The position numbers and the translations under genes are program-made. Shown in pieces: positions 1-5,282 of a stretch of 6,168 nt of DNA. Each line of letters begins with the position of its first letter. Within the stretch, counting starts at the first letter, position 1. The notes under the pieces are model-generated. The model ran no database searches and was not told the origin of the DNA. It saw only the letters and a list, made by a program, of their open reading frames with translations. The stretch covers positions 1 through 6,168 of the forward strand of contig CABQCB010000119.1 of assembly GCA_902462475.1 (NCBI GenBank), written 5' to 3'. The stretch comes from an uncultured Oscillibacter sp. Its GTDB lineage: Bacteria; Bacillota_A; Clostridia; Oscillospirales; Oscillospiraceae.

Positions 1-35
1 GGGAGGCGCCTGATGCGCCTCCCCCGCTTCTTTTT
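1..35. terminator. Shared (bidirectional) intrinsic terminator
   Basis: A perfect 9-bp stem (1-9 pairs with 15-23) with a 5-nt loop (10-14) is followed on the plus strand, after four bases, by the T-rich run TTCTTTTT at 28-35. That arrangement terminates a rightward transcript from a gene beyond the left edge. On the minus strand the same hairpin begins about 20 nt after the ferredoxin stop codon, so it probably ends that operon too. The minus-strand U-tract would lie outside the window and cannot be checked. Confidence 0.75.
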
Positions 36-42
36 GTTCCGC

Positions 43-228
43 TCAGCGTTTGATGCGGATGGCGTTCACCGGGCAGCCGTTGGCCGCGTCAAAGGCCCGG
101 CGCTCCTGGGCGCCCTCCGGCTGGGCCTTCACCACGGACACGCCGCTCTCCACCGCGAAAACGCCCGGCACCGCCGCCGCGCACATGCCGCAGCCGATGC
201 ACCGCTTTGCGTCCACCGTTACCGTCAT
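43..228 (-). CDS. Monocluster [4Fe-4S] ferredoxin
   Basis: This 61-aa soluble cytoplasmic protein is a small one-electron carrier. It shows the CIGCGMC motif with ligands C10, C13 and C16, plus a distal C52 followed by proline (GCPVNAI). That is the spacing of single-cluster ferredoxins such as those of Thermotoga maritima and Desulfovibrio, and the length is typical. In many relatives a further Cys-Pro follows the first motif, and that extra cysteine forms a disulfide or can complete a cluster. Here the position is Val20-Pro21, and no partner cysteine is seen near residue 43, so one [4Fe-4S] cluster without a disulfide is expected. The ATG at 226-228 is preceded by AAAGGCGG on the minus strand (237-244), eight bases upstream. 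It follows the zinc-ribbon gene by 17 nt and is probably co-transcribed with it. The redox partner cannot be told from this window. Confidence 0.93.
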   Translation of the reverse strand: MTVTVDAKRCIGCGMCAAAVPGVFAVESGVSVVKAQPEGAQERRAFDAANGCPVNAIRIKR

Positions 229-245
229 CGATCACACCGCCTTTC

Positions 246-458
246 TCAGCCGCCCAGCAGAAAGTCCAGAACGTCCATCGTGCGGTCTCCGGCGGCGCGA
301 TAGAGCTCCGTATAGCCGCACTGGGCGCACGAGACCGTGATAAAGCGCTTGTTCTGGACGTCGAAGAGCTTGGCGAAGTTGCCGCCGGTGGCCTGAAACT
401 GGTCGTGTTCATAGTGCCGGCAGCCGCACTTGGGACAAACATACTGCATCTGCTCCAT
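246..458 (-). CDS. Zinc-ribbon protein, DUF2082 type (PF09855)
   Basis: This 70-aa protein has two cysteine pairs forming a zinc ribbon: C8-P-K-C11 (with an extra C13) and C44-A-Q-C47-G-Y. Between them lies the segment TGGNFAKLFDVQNKRF, which with the following TVSC..CGYTE is characteristic of the DUF2082 / zinc_ribbon_13 family, described as possible nucleic-acid binders. The hydrophobic end (MDVLDFLLGG) is also typical. The biochemical role of the family is unknown. An upstream in-frame ATG at 513-515 would add 19 residues, but it lies in the promoter -35 region. The ATG at 456-458 is chosen because AGGAGG sits eight bases before it and the family motif starts directly after. It is the first gene of a two-gene operon with the ferredoxin. 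A functional link between the two is possible but not shown by sequence. Confidence 0.9.
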   Translation of the reverse strand: MEQMQYVCPKCGCRHYEHDQFQATGGNFAKLFDVQNKRFITVSCAQCGYTELYRAAGDRTMDVLDFLLGG

Positions 459-466
459 GGGACGCG

Positions 467-472
467 CCTCCT
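467..472 (-). promoter_or_regulatory. Ribosome binding site of the zinc-ribbon gene
   Basis: On the minus strand this reads AGGAGG, a full consensus Shine-Dalgarno, with an 8-nt gap to the ATG at 458. It decides the start codon against the longer reading frame that opens at 515. Confidence 0.9.
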
Positions 473-486
473 TTTTCTGTGGTCCC

Positions 487-515
487 ATTGTAATATGCGG
501 CGGCGCCTTTGACAA
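487..515 (-). promoter_or_regulatory. Sigma-A promoter for the zinc-ribbon/ferredoxin operon
   Basis: Read on the minus strand, the -35 box TTGTCA (510-515) and the -10 box TACAAT (487-492) each match the consensus at 5 of 6 bases and are 17 nt apart. Transcription would start near 480, giving a short leader of about 22 nt that includes the AGGAGG site. Confidence 0.8.
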
Positions 516-554
516 GGGCGGCGGAACTTTTTGGGCCCGGCGTCGTCTTATAAG

Positions 555-590
555 GGGAAAAAGTTGTCCCTTGGAAGGATTTGTTTTCCC
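555..590. repeat. Inverted repeat between the divergent promoters
   Basis: GGGAAAA (555-561) is the exact inverse complement of TTTTCCC (584-590), with 22 nt between. It lies between the two divergent promoters and is not followed by a T-tract in either direction, so it is not an obvious terminator. It could be a regulator site or chance. No gene is seen in 516-597. Confidence 0.3.
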
Positions 591-597
591 TTTCCCG

Positions 598-626
598 TTT
601 ACTTTGCCGGCAGGATGTGCTATCCT
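598..626 (+). promoter_or_regulatory. Extended -10 promoter of the SLH glycosidase gene
   Basis: The -35 box TTTACT (598-603) is followed by a 17-nt spacer and the -10 box TATCCT (621-626). The TGC immediately before it (618-620) supplies the extended -10 TGn motif, which compensates for the weak -35. Transcription would start near 633, leaving a leader of about 40 nt without other obvious structure. TATTAT at 633-638 is an alternative -10 but has no -35 at the right distance. Confidence 0.65.
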
Positions 627-627
627 G
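611..627. promoter_or_regulatory. Candidate operator over the -10 box
   Basis: CAGGAT (611-616) and ATCCTG (622-627) form a perfect 6-bp inverted repeat with a 5-nt centre. The right half covers the -10 hexamer almost exactly. Because it lies upstream of the predicted transcription start, it would act as DNA, for example as a dimeric repressor site, rather than as an RNA hairpin. No cognate regulator is visible in the window. Confidence 0.4.
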
Positions 628-673
628 TTAGATATTATGTATACCGAACCCGGAAACTGCTTGGAGGCTTACC

Positions 674-3600
674 ATGAAAAAATTCCTTCGCCGCACCATA
701 TCTTTGTGTCTTGCGTCGGCCCTGGCCTGCTCTTTGGGCGTGGGCGCCGCCGCGTCCGAGGCGCTGGGAGAGGATCTGCTGTTTCAGGACACGCTGCTCA
801 ACGAGCAGACCCAGCTTTCCACCAACGTGTTCTGGAGCACCAGCTACTCCGATCTGAGAACGGAGAACCTCATCACCTACACGCCCAATGAGTCCGTCAC
901 GCCCGTGGTGACCTACGGCAGCGTGCTCACCGCCTGCAATACCATTTCCTCCGCCGCCAAGACCCTGGAGAGCCAGGGCTACCGGGTGGTGGCCGGTATG
1001 AACGGCGACTTCTATAACTTCAGCACGGGCCTGCCCATCGGCCTTGTGATGACGGAGGGCCAGATCCGCAGCAGCGACGGCGGCTATTACGCCATCGGCT
1101 TCCGTGCCGACGGCACCGCTGTGCTGGGCAAGCCCTCCATCAAGGTCTCCGCCGACCTGGGCTACGCCGTGGTGGACGATTCCGGCTATTCCACGGAGGT
1201 GGTGCGCCAGCTGGCCGGCGTCAACAAGGCCCGGGTGTCCACCGGCGGCATCTACCTCTATACTTACGACTTCAACGCCAAGCACACCACCGGCACCACC
1301 GAGGCCGGCGTGGATGTGCTGTGCACCATCCAGGAGGGCACCCTGGGATTCAATGAGCCTCTGGTGGTGACGGTGGACGAGGTGCGGGAGACCTCCGCCG
1401 CCACGCCCATCGGAGAAAACCAGGTGGTCCTCTCCGCCAATGCCCAGTCCAACAGCTATTATGTGGACGCCCTGCGCAAGATCCCCGTGGGCTCCACCAT
1501 CACCTTCACCGCCACTGCCTCCAGCGAGGAGTGGAACGACGTGGAGTACGCTTTGGGCGCCCTGTACTCCCTGGTGGAAAACGGCGCCGTGGTCTCCGGC
1601 CTGCCCACCGGCATGGATCCCCGCACCGCCGTGGGCCAGAAGGCGGACGGCACGCTGGTGTTCTACACCATCGACGGCCGCAAGTCTGGCCACTCCATCG
1701 GCGCGTCCATGACCCAGGTGGCCCAGCGGCTCATTGAGCTGGGCTGCGTGACAGCGCTGTGCCTGGACGGCGGCGGCTCCACCACCATGACCGTCACGAC
1801 GCCGGATTCCACCACTGCCCAGACGGTCAACACCCCCTCCGGCGGCAGTGAGCGCTCCGTCAGCAACCAGTTGTTCCTGGTGGCCACCAGCGAGCCCACC
1901 GACGAGCTGAGCCACTTCTATGTCCAGGCGGACAACCAGTATGTACTGGCAGGCAGCAAGGTCCATATCTCCGCCTCCGCTGTGGATACCAACTTCATCC
2001 CCATGGACTCCGACTTTGACCTGACGGCCGACGAGGGCGAGCTGGACGGCGACGTGCTGACCACGCCCAATTACGGCTGCGACATCACCGTCACCGCCGA
2101 GCGCCGGGGCAAGAGCGGCTCCACCACGGTCTATGCCATCGAGACGCCTGACTCCATCAGCGTGCAAAACGGCGGCAGCGCCGTCACGTCCATCAGCGTG
2201 GCGCCCGGCTCCTCCGCCACCCTCACCGCCTCCGCCGTGTACCAGCACCTGCCGCTCAAGGCAGACCCCGAGGCGTTCACCTGGTCCGTCAGCGGTGACA
2301 TCGGCACCATCAGCTCTACCGGCGTCTTTACGGCTACCACGCCCGGCAGCGGCACCATTACCGTCTCCGCCGGCGGCAAGAGTGCCACCGTGCAGGTGAC
2401 CGTTTCCAAGATCGCCCTGTCCACCCTGGAGGACTTCGAGGCCTCCGACCTCTACACCAAGTTCACGGATATGGGCAGCGGCATGTCCATGACCCAGGCT
2501 ACCGACGGCGACCATGTGCGCATGGGCCGCGGCTCCGGCCGGATCGACTACGCCCTCCAGAGCGACGGCACCGCCACTCTGGGCGCTTACAAGACCTTCT
2601 CCAGCGCCTACTCCACGCTGAACTTCTGGGTGTACGGCGACGGCTCCGGCAATACCCTCAGCGTGCTCACCTCCGACGGCGGCGAGGAGATCGAGACCCA
2701 GGCGGCCGTGCTGGACTTCACCGGCTGGCGCCAGATCTCCGTCCAGCTGCCCACCGGCACTGTGACGCTGACGGGCCTCAAGCTCACCGGCGTGCCCCAG
2801 TACGGCACCGACGAGATGGGCTGGGAGACCGTCACCTATCCCAACAGCACCGGCGCCATTTACGTGGACCAGATGGTGGCCTCCTACAACGGCATCGTGG
2901 ACGCTACGGTGCCCGCCGTCACCGCCTCGCTGGACTCTGACAGCGGGAAGGTCAGCGGCACCATCCTGGATGAGACCGACGGCGTGCTGCCCAAGTCCTC
3001 CGTGTCCGTTTCCTACAACGGCACGGCCGTGGACTTTGACTACAACGCCTCCACCGGCAAGTTCTCCTTCACCCTGCCCAACTTCGGCGAGAGCCACGAG
3101 GCCATGCGGGTGACCGTCACGGCCCGGGACGCCTCCGGCAACATCGGCCGGGCCTCCGTGGATGTGGAGGCCCAGGGCGTGGGCCACAAGTTCACCGACA
3201 TCGACGGCTACTGGGGCGCCACCTACGCCGACTTCCTCTATAACGCCGGCATCACCACCGGCTACGACGACGGCACCTTCCGGCCCAACCAGAACATCTC
3301 CCGGGCGCAGTTTTCCGTGATGCTCTACCGGTACCTGGGCCTGGACGCGGAGGACTATTCCGGCACGTCGCTGCCCTTTGCGGACCTTGCGTCCATCCCC
3401 GCCTACGCCCTGCCTGCCGTGCAGGCACTGTACAGCGAGGGCATCGTCAACGGCACCACCGGCGCCGACGGACAGCTCTACTTCAACCCCAGCGCCAGCC
3501 TGACCCGGGCCCAGGCGGCCACCATGATCGGCCGGACCCAGGAAAAGGGCTACGCCACCGTGGAGCTGACCTTCACGGACGCCGCCTCCATCCCCGGCTA

Positions 3601-3727
3601 CGCCGCCTACTATATCCAGACCATGGCGGCCCAGGGCGTCATCGGCGGCTACTCCGACGGCTCCTTCCGCCCCAGCGCCAACATCACCCGGGGCCAGATG
3701 GCCAAGATCCTCTATAACCTCATGTGA
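674..3727 (+). CDS. SLH-anchored phosphodiester glycosidase (NAGPA domain) wall protein
   Basis: This 1017-aa exported protein probably hydrolyses a sugar-1-phosphodiester in wall glycan or imported oligosaccharide; the substrate is unknown. Residues 1-27 form a signal peptide (KK, RR, hydrophobic core, cleavage likely after GAAA). The PF09992 phosphodiester glycosidase domain spans about 70-405, with its hallmarks NGDFY (110-114), PRTAVG (316-321), DGR (334-336) and LDGGGST (364-370), so it appears catalytically intact. Then come a beta-rich linker (about 410-490), a Big_2-like Ig domain (about 493-578), a jelly-roll/carbohydrate-binding-like module (about 585-742, with FWVYGDGSGN and YVDQM), and another Ig-like domain (about 745-835). 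Three SLH repeats (about 838-890, 900-955 and 965-1017) end the protein and should hold it on secondary wall polymer. Their usual TRAE motif reads SRAQ, TRAQ and TRGQ. GGAGG six bases before the ATG supports the start. It is monocistronic, with its own promoter and terminator. Confidence 0.93.
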   Translation: MKKFLRRTISLCLASALACSLGVGAAASEALGEDLLFQDTLLNEQTQLSTNVFWSTSYSDLRTENLITYTPNESVTPVVTYGSVLTACNTISSAAKTLESQGYRVVAGMNGDFYNFSTGLPIGLVMTEGQIRSSDGGYYAIGFRADGTAVLGKPSIKVSADLGYAVVDDSGYSTEVVRQLAGVNKARVSTGGIYLYTYDFNAKHTTGTTEAGVDVLCTIQEGTLGFNEPLVVTVDEVRETSAATPIGENQVVLSANAQSNSYYVDALRKIPVGSTITFTATASSEEWNDVEYALGALYSLVENGAVVSGLPTGMDPRTAVGQKADGTLVFYTIDGRKSGHSIGASMTQVAQRLIELGCVTALCLDGGGSTTMTVTTPDSTTAQTVNTPSGGSERSVSNQLFLVATSEPTDELSHFYVQADNQYVLAGSKVHISASAVDTNFIPMDSDFDLTADEGELDGDVLTTPNYGCDITVTAERRGKSGSTTVYAIETPDSISVQNGGSAVTSISVAPGSSATLTASAVYQHLPLKADPEAFTWSVSGDIGTISSTGVFTATTPGSGTITVSAGGKSATVQVTVSKIALSTLEDFEASDLYTKFTDMGSGMSMTQATDGDHVRMGRGSGRIDYALQSDGTATLGAYKTFSSAYSTLNFWVYGDGSGNTLSVLTSDGGEEIETQAAVLDFTGWRQISVQLPTGTVTLTGLKLTGVPQYGTDEMGWETVTYPNSTGAIYVDQMVASYNGIVDATVPAVTASLDSDSGKVSGTILDETDGVLPKSSVSVSYNGTAVDFDYNASTGKFSFTLPNFGESHEAMRVTVTARDASGNIGRASVDVEAQGVGHKFTDIDGYWGATYADFLYNAGITTGYDDGTFRPNQNISRAQFSVMLYRYLGLDAEDYSGTSLPFADLASIPAYALPAVQALYSEGIVNGTTGADGQLYFNPSASLTRAQAATMIGRTQEKGYATVELTFTDAASIPGYAAYYIQTMAAQGVIGGYSDGSFRPSANITRGQMAKILYNLM

Positions 3728-3741
3728 GCATTCCAAAGGGA

Positions 3742-3774
3742 AAGCCGGCGCCCATGCGCCGGCTTCCTTTTTTT
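3742..3774 (+). terminator. Intrinsic terminator of the SLH glycosidase gene
   Basis: A perfect 10-bp GC-rich stem (3742-3751 with 3756-3765) with the 4-nt loop CCAT is followed by CC and seven Ts (3768-3774). It begins 15 nt after the stop codon. It isolates this gene from the downstream operon. Confidence 0.95.
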
Positions 3775-3786
3775 GCAAACCAGGCG

Positions 3787-3815
3787 TTGCAATTTGTCCG
3801 GGGATATGGTATGAT
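3787..3815 (+). promoter_or_regulatory. Extended -10 promoter of the CorC/PF06541 operon
   Basis: The -35 box TTGCAA (3787-3792), a 17-nt spacer and the -10 box TATGAT (3810-3815) are preceded by TGG (3807-3809), an extended -10. The predicted start near 3822 lies about 165 nt before the CorC start codon. GGTAT-G-ATACC (3808-3818) is a short palindrome over the -10 box. Confidence 0.75.
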
Positions 3816-3853
3816 ACCTAACAATCATTGGCCGCTTGGCCAGGGAAGGAATC

Positions 3854-3919
3854 GTGAAATTTCGTGGACGAACCTCCGTTGCCCGCCCATACATACCCGG
3901 TATTCAAAGGACAGTCTGA
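3854..3919 (+). CDS. Possible 21-codon leader peptide
   Basis: A GTG at 3854 opens 21 codons ending in TGA at 3917-3919. The start is preceded by GGGAAGGA (3843-3850), with the AAGGA core three bases away, the same short gap as both downstream genes. The peptide is basic and contains four Arg and two Pro (it starts MKFRGRTSV and ends GIQRTV). Its last codon and stop lie in the left arm of the terminator-like hairpin, so a ribosome reaching the end would keep that hairpin from folding. That layout is the only real support. The frame is short, starts with GTG and could be chance. Confidence 0.22.
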   Translation: MKFRGRTSVARPYIPGIQRTV

Positions 3920-3948
3920 CTCCGCCAAGGGGTGAGACTGCCCTTTTT
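3909..3948 (+). terminator. Terminator-like hairpin inside the CorC leader
   Basis: CAGTCT (3912-3917) pairs with AGACTG (3935-3940). After one G-G mismatch, ACTCC (3919-3923) pairs with GGGGT (3929-3933, one T-G wobble), closing the 5-nt loop GCCAA. Outer GG/CC pairs (3909-3910 with 3942-3943) extend it across an A-C mismatch. Five Ts (3944-3948) follow directly. It sits 38 nt before the CorC start codon, so it would end transcription before the operon unless relieved. Confidence 0.7.
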
Positions 3949-3985
3949 CGCGCTTCCGCCGGATTTTAAAATTTTTGAGGAGTTG

Positions 3986-5275
3986 ATGATTTCCCCTATG
4001 GACAGTTCCAGTATTGCCCAAATAATCGCCATCGTGCTGCTGATCGCCATGTCAGCCTATTTCTCCGCCACGGAGACCGCCTTTTCCAGCCTCAACAAGA
4101 TCCGCCTCAAGAGCAAGGCGGAAGCGGGAGACAGCCGCGCCGCGCTGACGCTGCGCATGGCCGAGGACTATGACCGGCTGCTCTCCACCATCCTCATCGG
4201 CAACAACATCGTCAACATCACCGCCACCACTGTGGGCACCGTGCTCTTTACGGACCTGGTGGGCCAGGGCTACGGTCCCACCGTGTCCACCGTGGTGCTG
4301 ACGGTGGCCGTGCTGATCTTCGGCGAGATCTCCCCCAAGTCCATCGCCAAGGAGAGCCCGGAGGCCTTCGCCATGGCCTCCGCCCCGCTGCTGCGGGTGC
4401 TGCTGGCGATACTGACGCCGCTGAACTTCCTCTTCTCCCAGTGGAAGCGTGTGCTGGGCCGCATCATCCGCACCTCCGACGATCAGGGCATCACCGAAGA
4501 AGAGCTCATCACCATGGTGTCCGAGGCGGAGAACGAGGGCGGCCTGGATGAGCACGAGAGCGAGCTGATCCGCTCGGCCATCGAGTTCGGCGACCTGGAG
4601 GTGGGCGATATCCTCACCCCCCGGGTGGAGATCGCCGCCGTGGCCCGGGATGCCACCATGGACGAGGTGGGCGCCGTGTTTGCCGAGAGCGGCTACTCCC
4701 GCCTGCCCGTGTATCAAAACAGCCTGGACGACATCATGGGCGTGGTCCACGAAAAGGACTTCTACGCCGCCCGCTACCGGGGCCAGACCAGCCTGGAAGG
4801 CTGCATCGCCCCCATCCACTACACCACGCCCAACACCCGGGTGGACCACCTGCTGCGCACGCTCCAGCTGGAAAAATCCCACATGGCCGTGGTGGTGGAC
4901 GAGTACGGCGGCACGGAGGGCATCGTCACCATGGAGGACATCGTGGAGGAGCTGGTGGGCGAGATTTGGGATGAACACGACGAGGTGATCGAGCAGATCC
5001 GCAAGCAGAGCGACGGCAGCTATCTCATTGCCTGCGCCGCGGACCTGAGCGACCTTTACGATCTTTTCTCCATCCGGGGCGAGTGCGACGCCAGTACCGT
5101 CTCCGGCTGGGTCATCGAGCAGCTGGGCCGCCTGCCCAAGACCGGCGACCAGTTCCAGTCCGACGGACTGGACGTGACGGTCACCCGGGCGGACCGGCGC
5201 CGGGCGCTGGAGATCCGGGTGCGGGTCCTGGACGACGCCGCTTCCGGTCAGAACACCAAAAATACCGGGAATTGA
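3986..5275 (+). CDS. CNNM/CorC-family membrane protein (DUF21-CBS-CorC_HlyC), probable Mg2+ exporter
   Basis: This 429-aa inner-membrane protein belongs to the family once called hemolysin C, whose studied members (CorC, MpfA, CNNM) export or handle Mg2+. Residues 1-155 are the CNNM/DUF21 membrane domain: helices near 9-27, 64-90, 98-114 and 128-150, with the conserved [11 protein letters not shown] (27-37), IGNNIVNI (71-78) and [12 protein letters not shown] (112-123). A paired CBS domain (about 207-330) carries [16 protein letters not shown] and [15 protein letters not shown] (305-319), the region that binds ATP-Mg in relatives. A CorC_HlyC domain (about 340-415) follows. Length and motifs look complete. 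The ATG at 3986 has GAGGAG three bases upstream, the same gap as the next gene. A second ATG at 3998 is 15 bases from it, and a GTG at 3932 would begin inside the leader hairpin. It is the first gene of a two-gene operon. Mg2+ export is inferred from the family; Co2+ or other metal links are possible. Confidence 0.93.
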   Translation: MISPMDSSSIAQIIAIVLLIAMSAYFSATETAFSSLNKIRLKSKAEAGDSRAALTLRMAEDYDRLLSTILIGNNIVNITATTVGTVLFTDLVGQGYGPTVSTVVLTVAVLIFGEISPKSIAKESPEAFAMASAPLLRVLLAILTPLNFLFSQWKRVLGRIIRTSDDQGITEEELITMVSEAENEGGLDEHESELIRSAIEFGDLEVGDILTPRVEIAAVARDATMDEVGAVFAESGYSRLPVYQNSLDDIMGVVHEKDFYAARYRGQTSLEGCIAPIHYTTPNTRVDHLLRTLQLEKSHMAVVVDEYGGTEGIVTMEDIVEELVGEIWDEHDEVIEQIRKQSDGSYLIACAADLSDLYDLFSIRGECDASTVSGWVIEQLGRLPKTGDQFQSDGLDVTVTRADRRRALEIRVRVLDDAASGQNTKNTGN

Positions 5276-5279
5276 GGAG
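5274..5279 (+). promoter_or_regulatory. Ribosome binding site overlapping the CorC stop codon
   Basis: GAGGAG overlaps the last two bases of the CorC TGA (5273-5275) and ends three bases before the ATG at 5283. This is a translational-coupling arrangement and sets the start of the last gene. Confidence 0.85.
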
Positions 5280-5282
5280 AGC

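Larger units (their letters stand above)
3822..3985 (+). promoter_or_regulatory. Long structured leader of the CorC operon (candidate attenuator)
   Basis: This is the untranslated stretch from the predicted transcription start to the CorC start. It begins with a 5-bp hairpin (TGGCC 3829-3833, loop GCTT, GGCCA 3838-3842). It continues through a small possible reading frame (3854-3919) and a terminator-like hairpin (3909-3948), then an AT-rich stretch and GAGGAG (3977-3982) before the ATG at 3986. I compared it by eye with the M-box, yybP-ykoY, ydaO, fluoride, NiCo, guanidine-I and c-di-GMP riboswitch consensus motifs and recognise none. It may equally be a separate small RNA of about 130 nt ending at the hairpin. 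Confidence 0.5.

Noticed and set aside
459..515. A longer zinc-ribbon protein starting at 515
   Set aside because: The start codon lies in the -35 box of the predicted promoter, while AGGAGG sits correctly before the ATG at 458.
430..891. A 153-codon plus-strand frame across the divergent promoter region
   Set aside because: It runs through both promoters and into the signal-peptide region of the real gene in another frame, with no ribosome site or domain.
635..3778. A 1047-codon open frame on the minus strand opposite the wall glycosidase gene
   Set aside because: Its codons are exactly in register with the plus-strand codons, so it stays open only because the real gene avoids TTA, CTA and TCA. 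The product is a low-complexity Gly/Val/His/Ala-rich string with no domain. The plus-strand gene has signal peptide, domains, ribosome site, promoter and terminator.
3724..3969. An 81-codon plus-strand frame covering the terminator, promoter and leader between the two operons
   Set aside because: It spans a strong intrinsic terminator and a promoter and has no ribosome site. Its internal ATG at 3811 lies inside the -10 box, upstream of the predicted transcription start.
3932..3985. An N-terminal extension of CorC from the GTG at 3932
   Set aside because: This start lies within the right arm of the leader hairpin. The 18 added residues do not resemble the family N-terminus, and GAGGAG at 3977-3982 supports the ATG at 3986.
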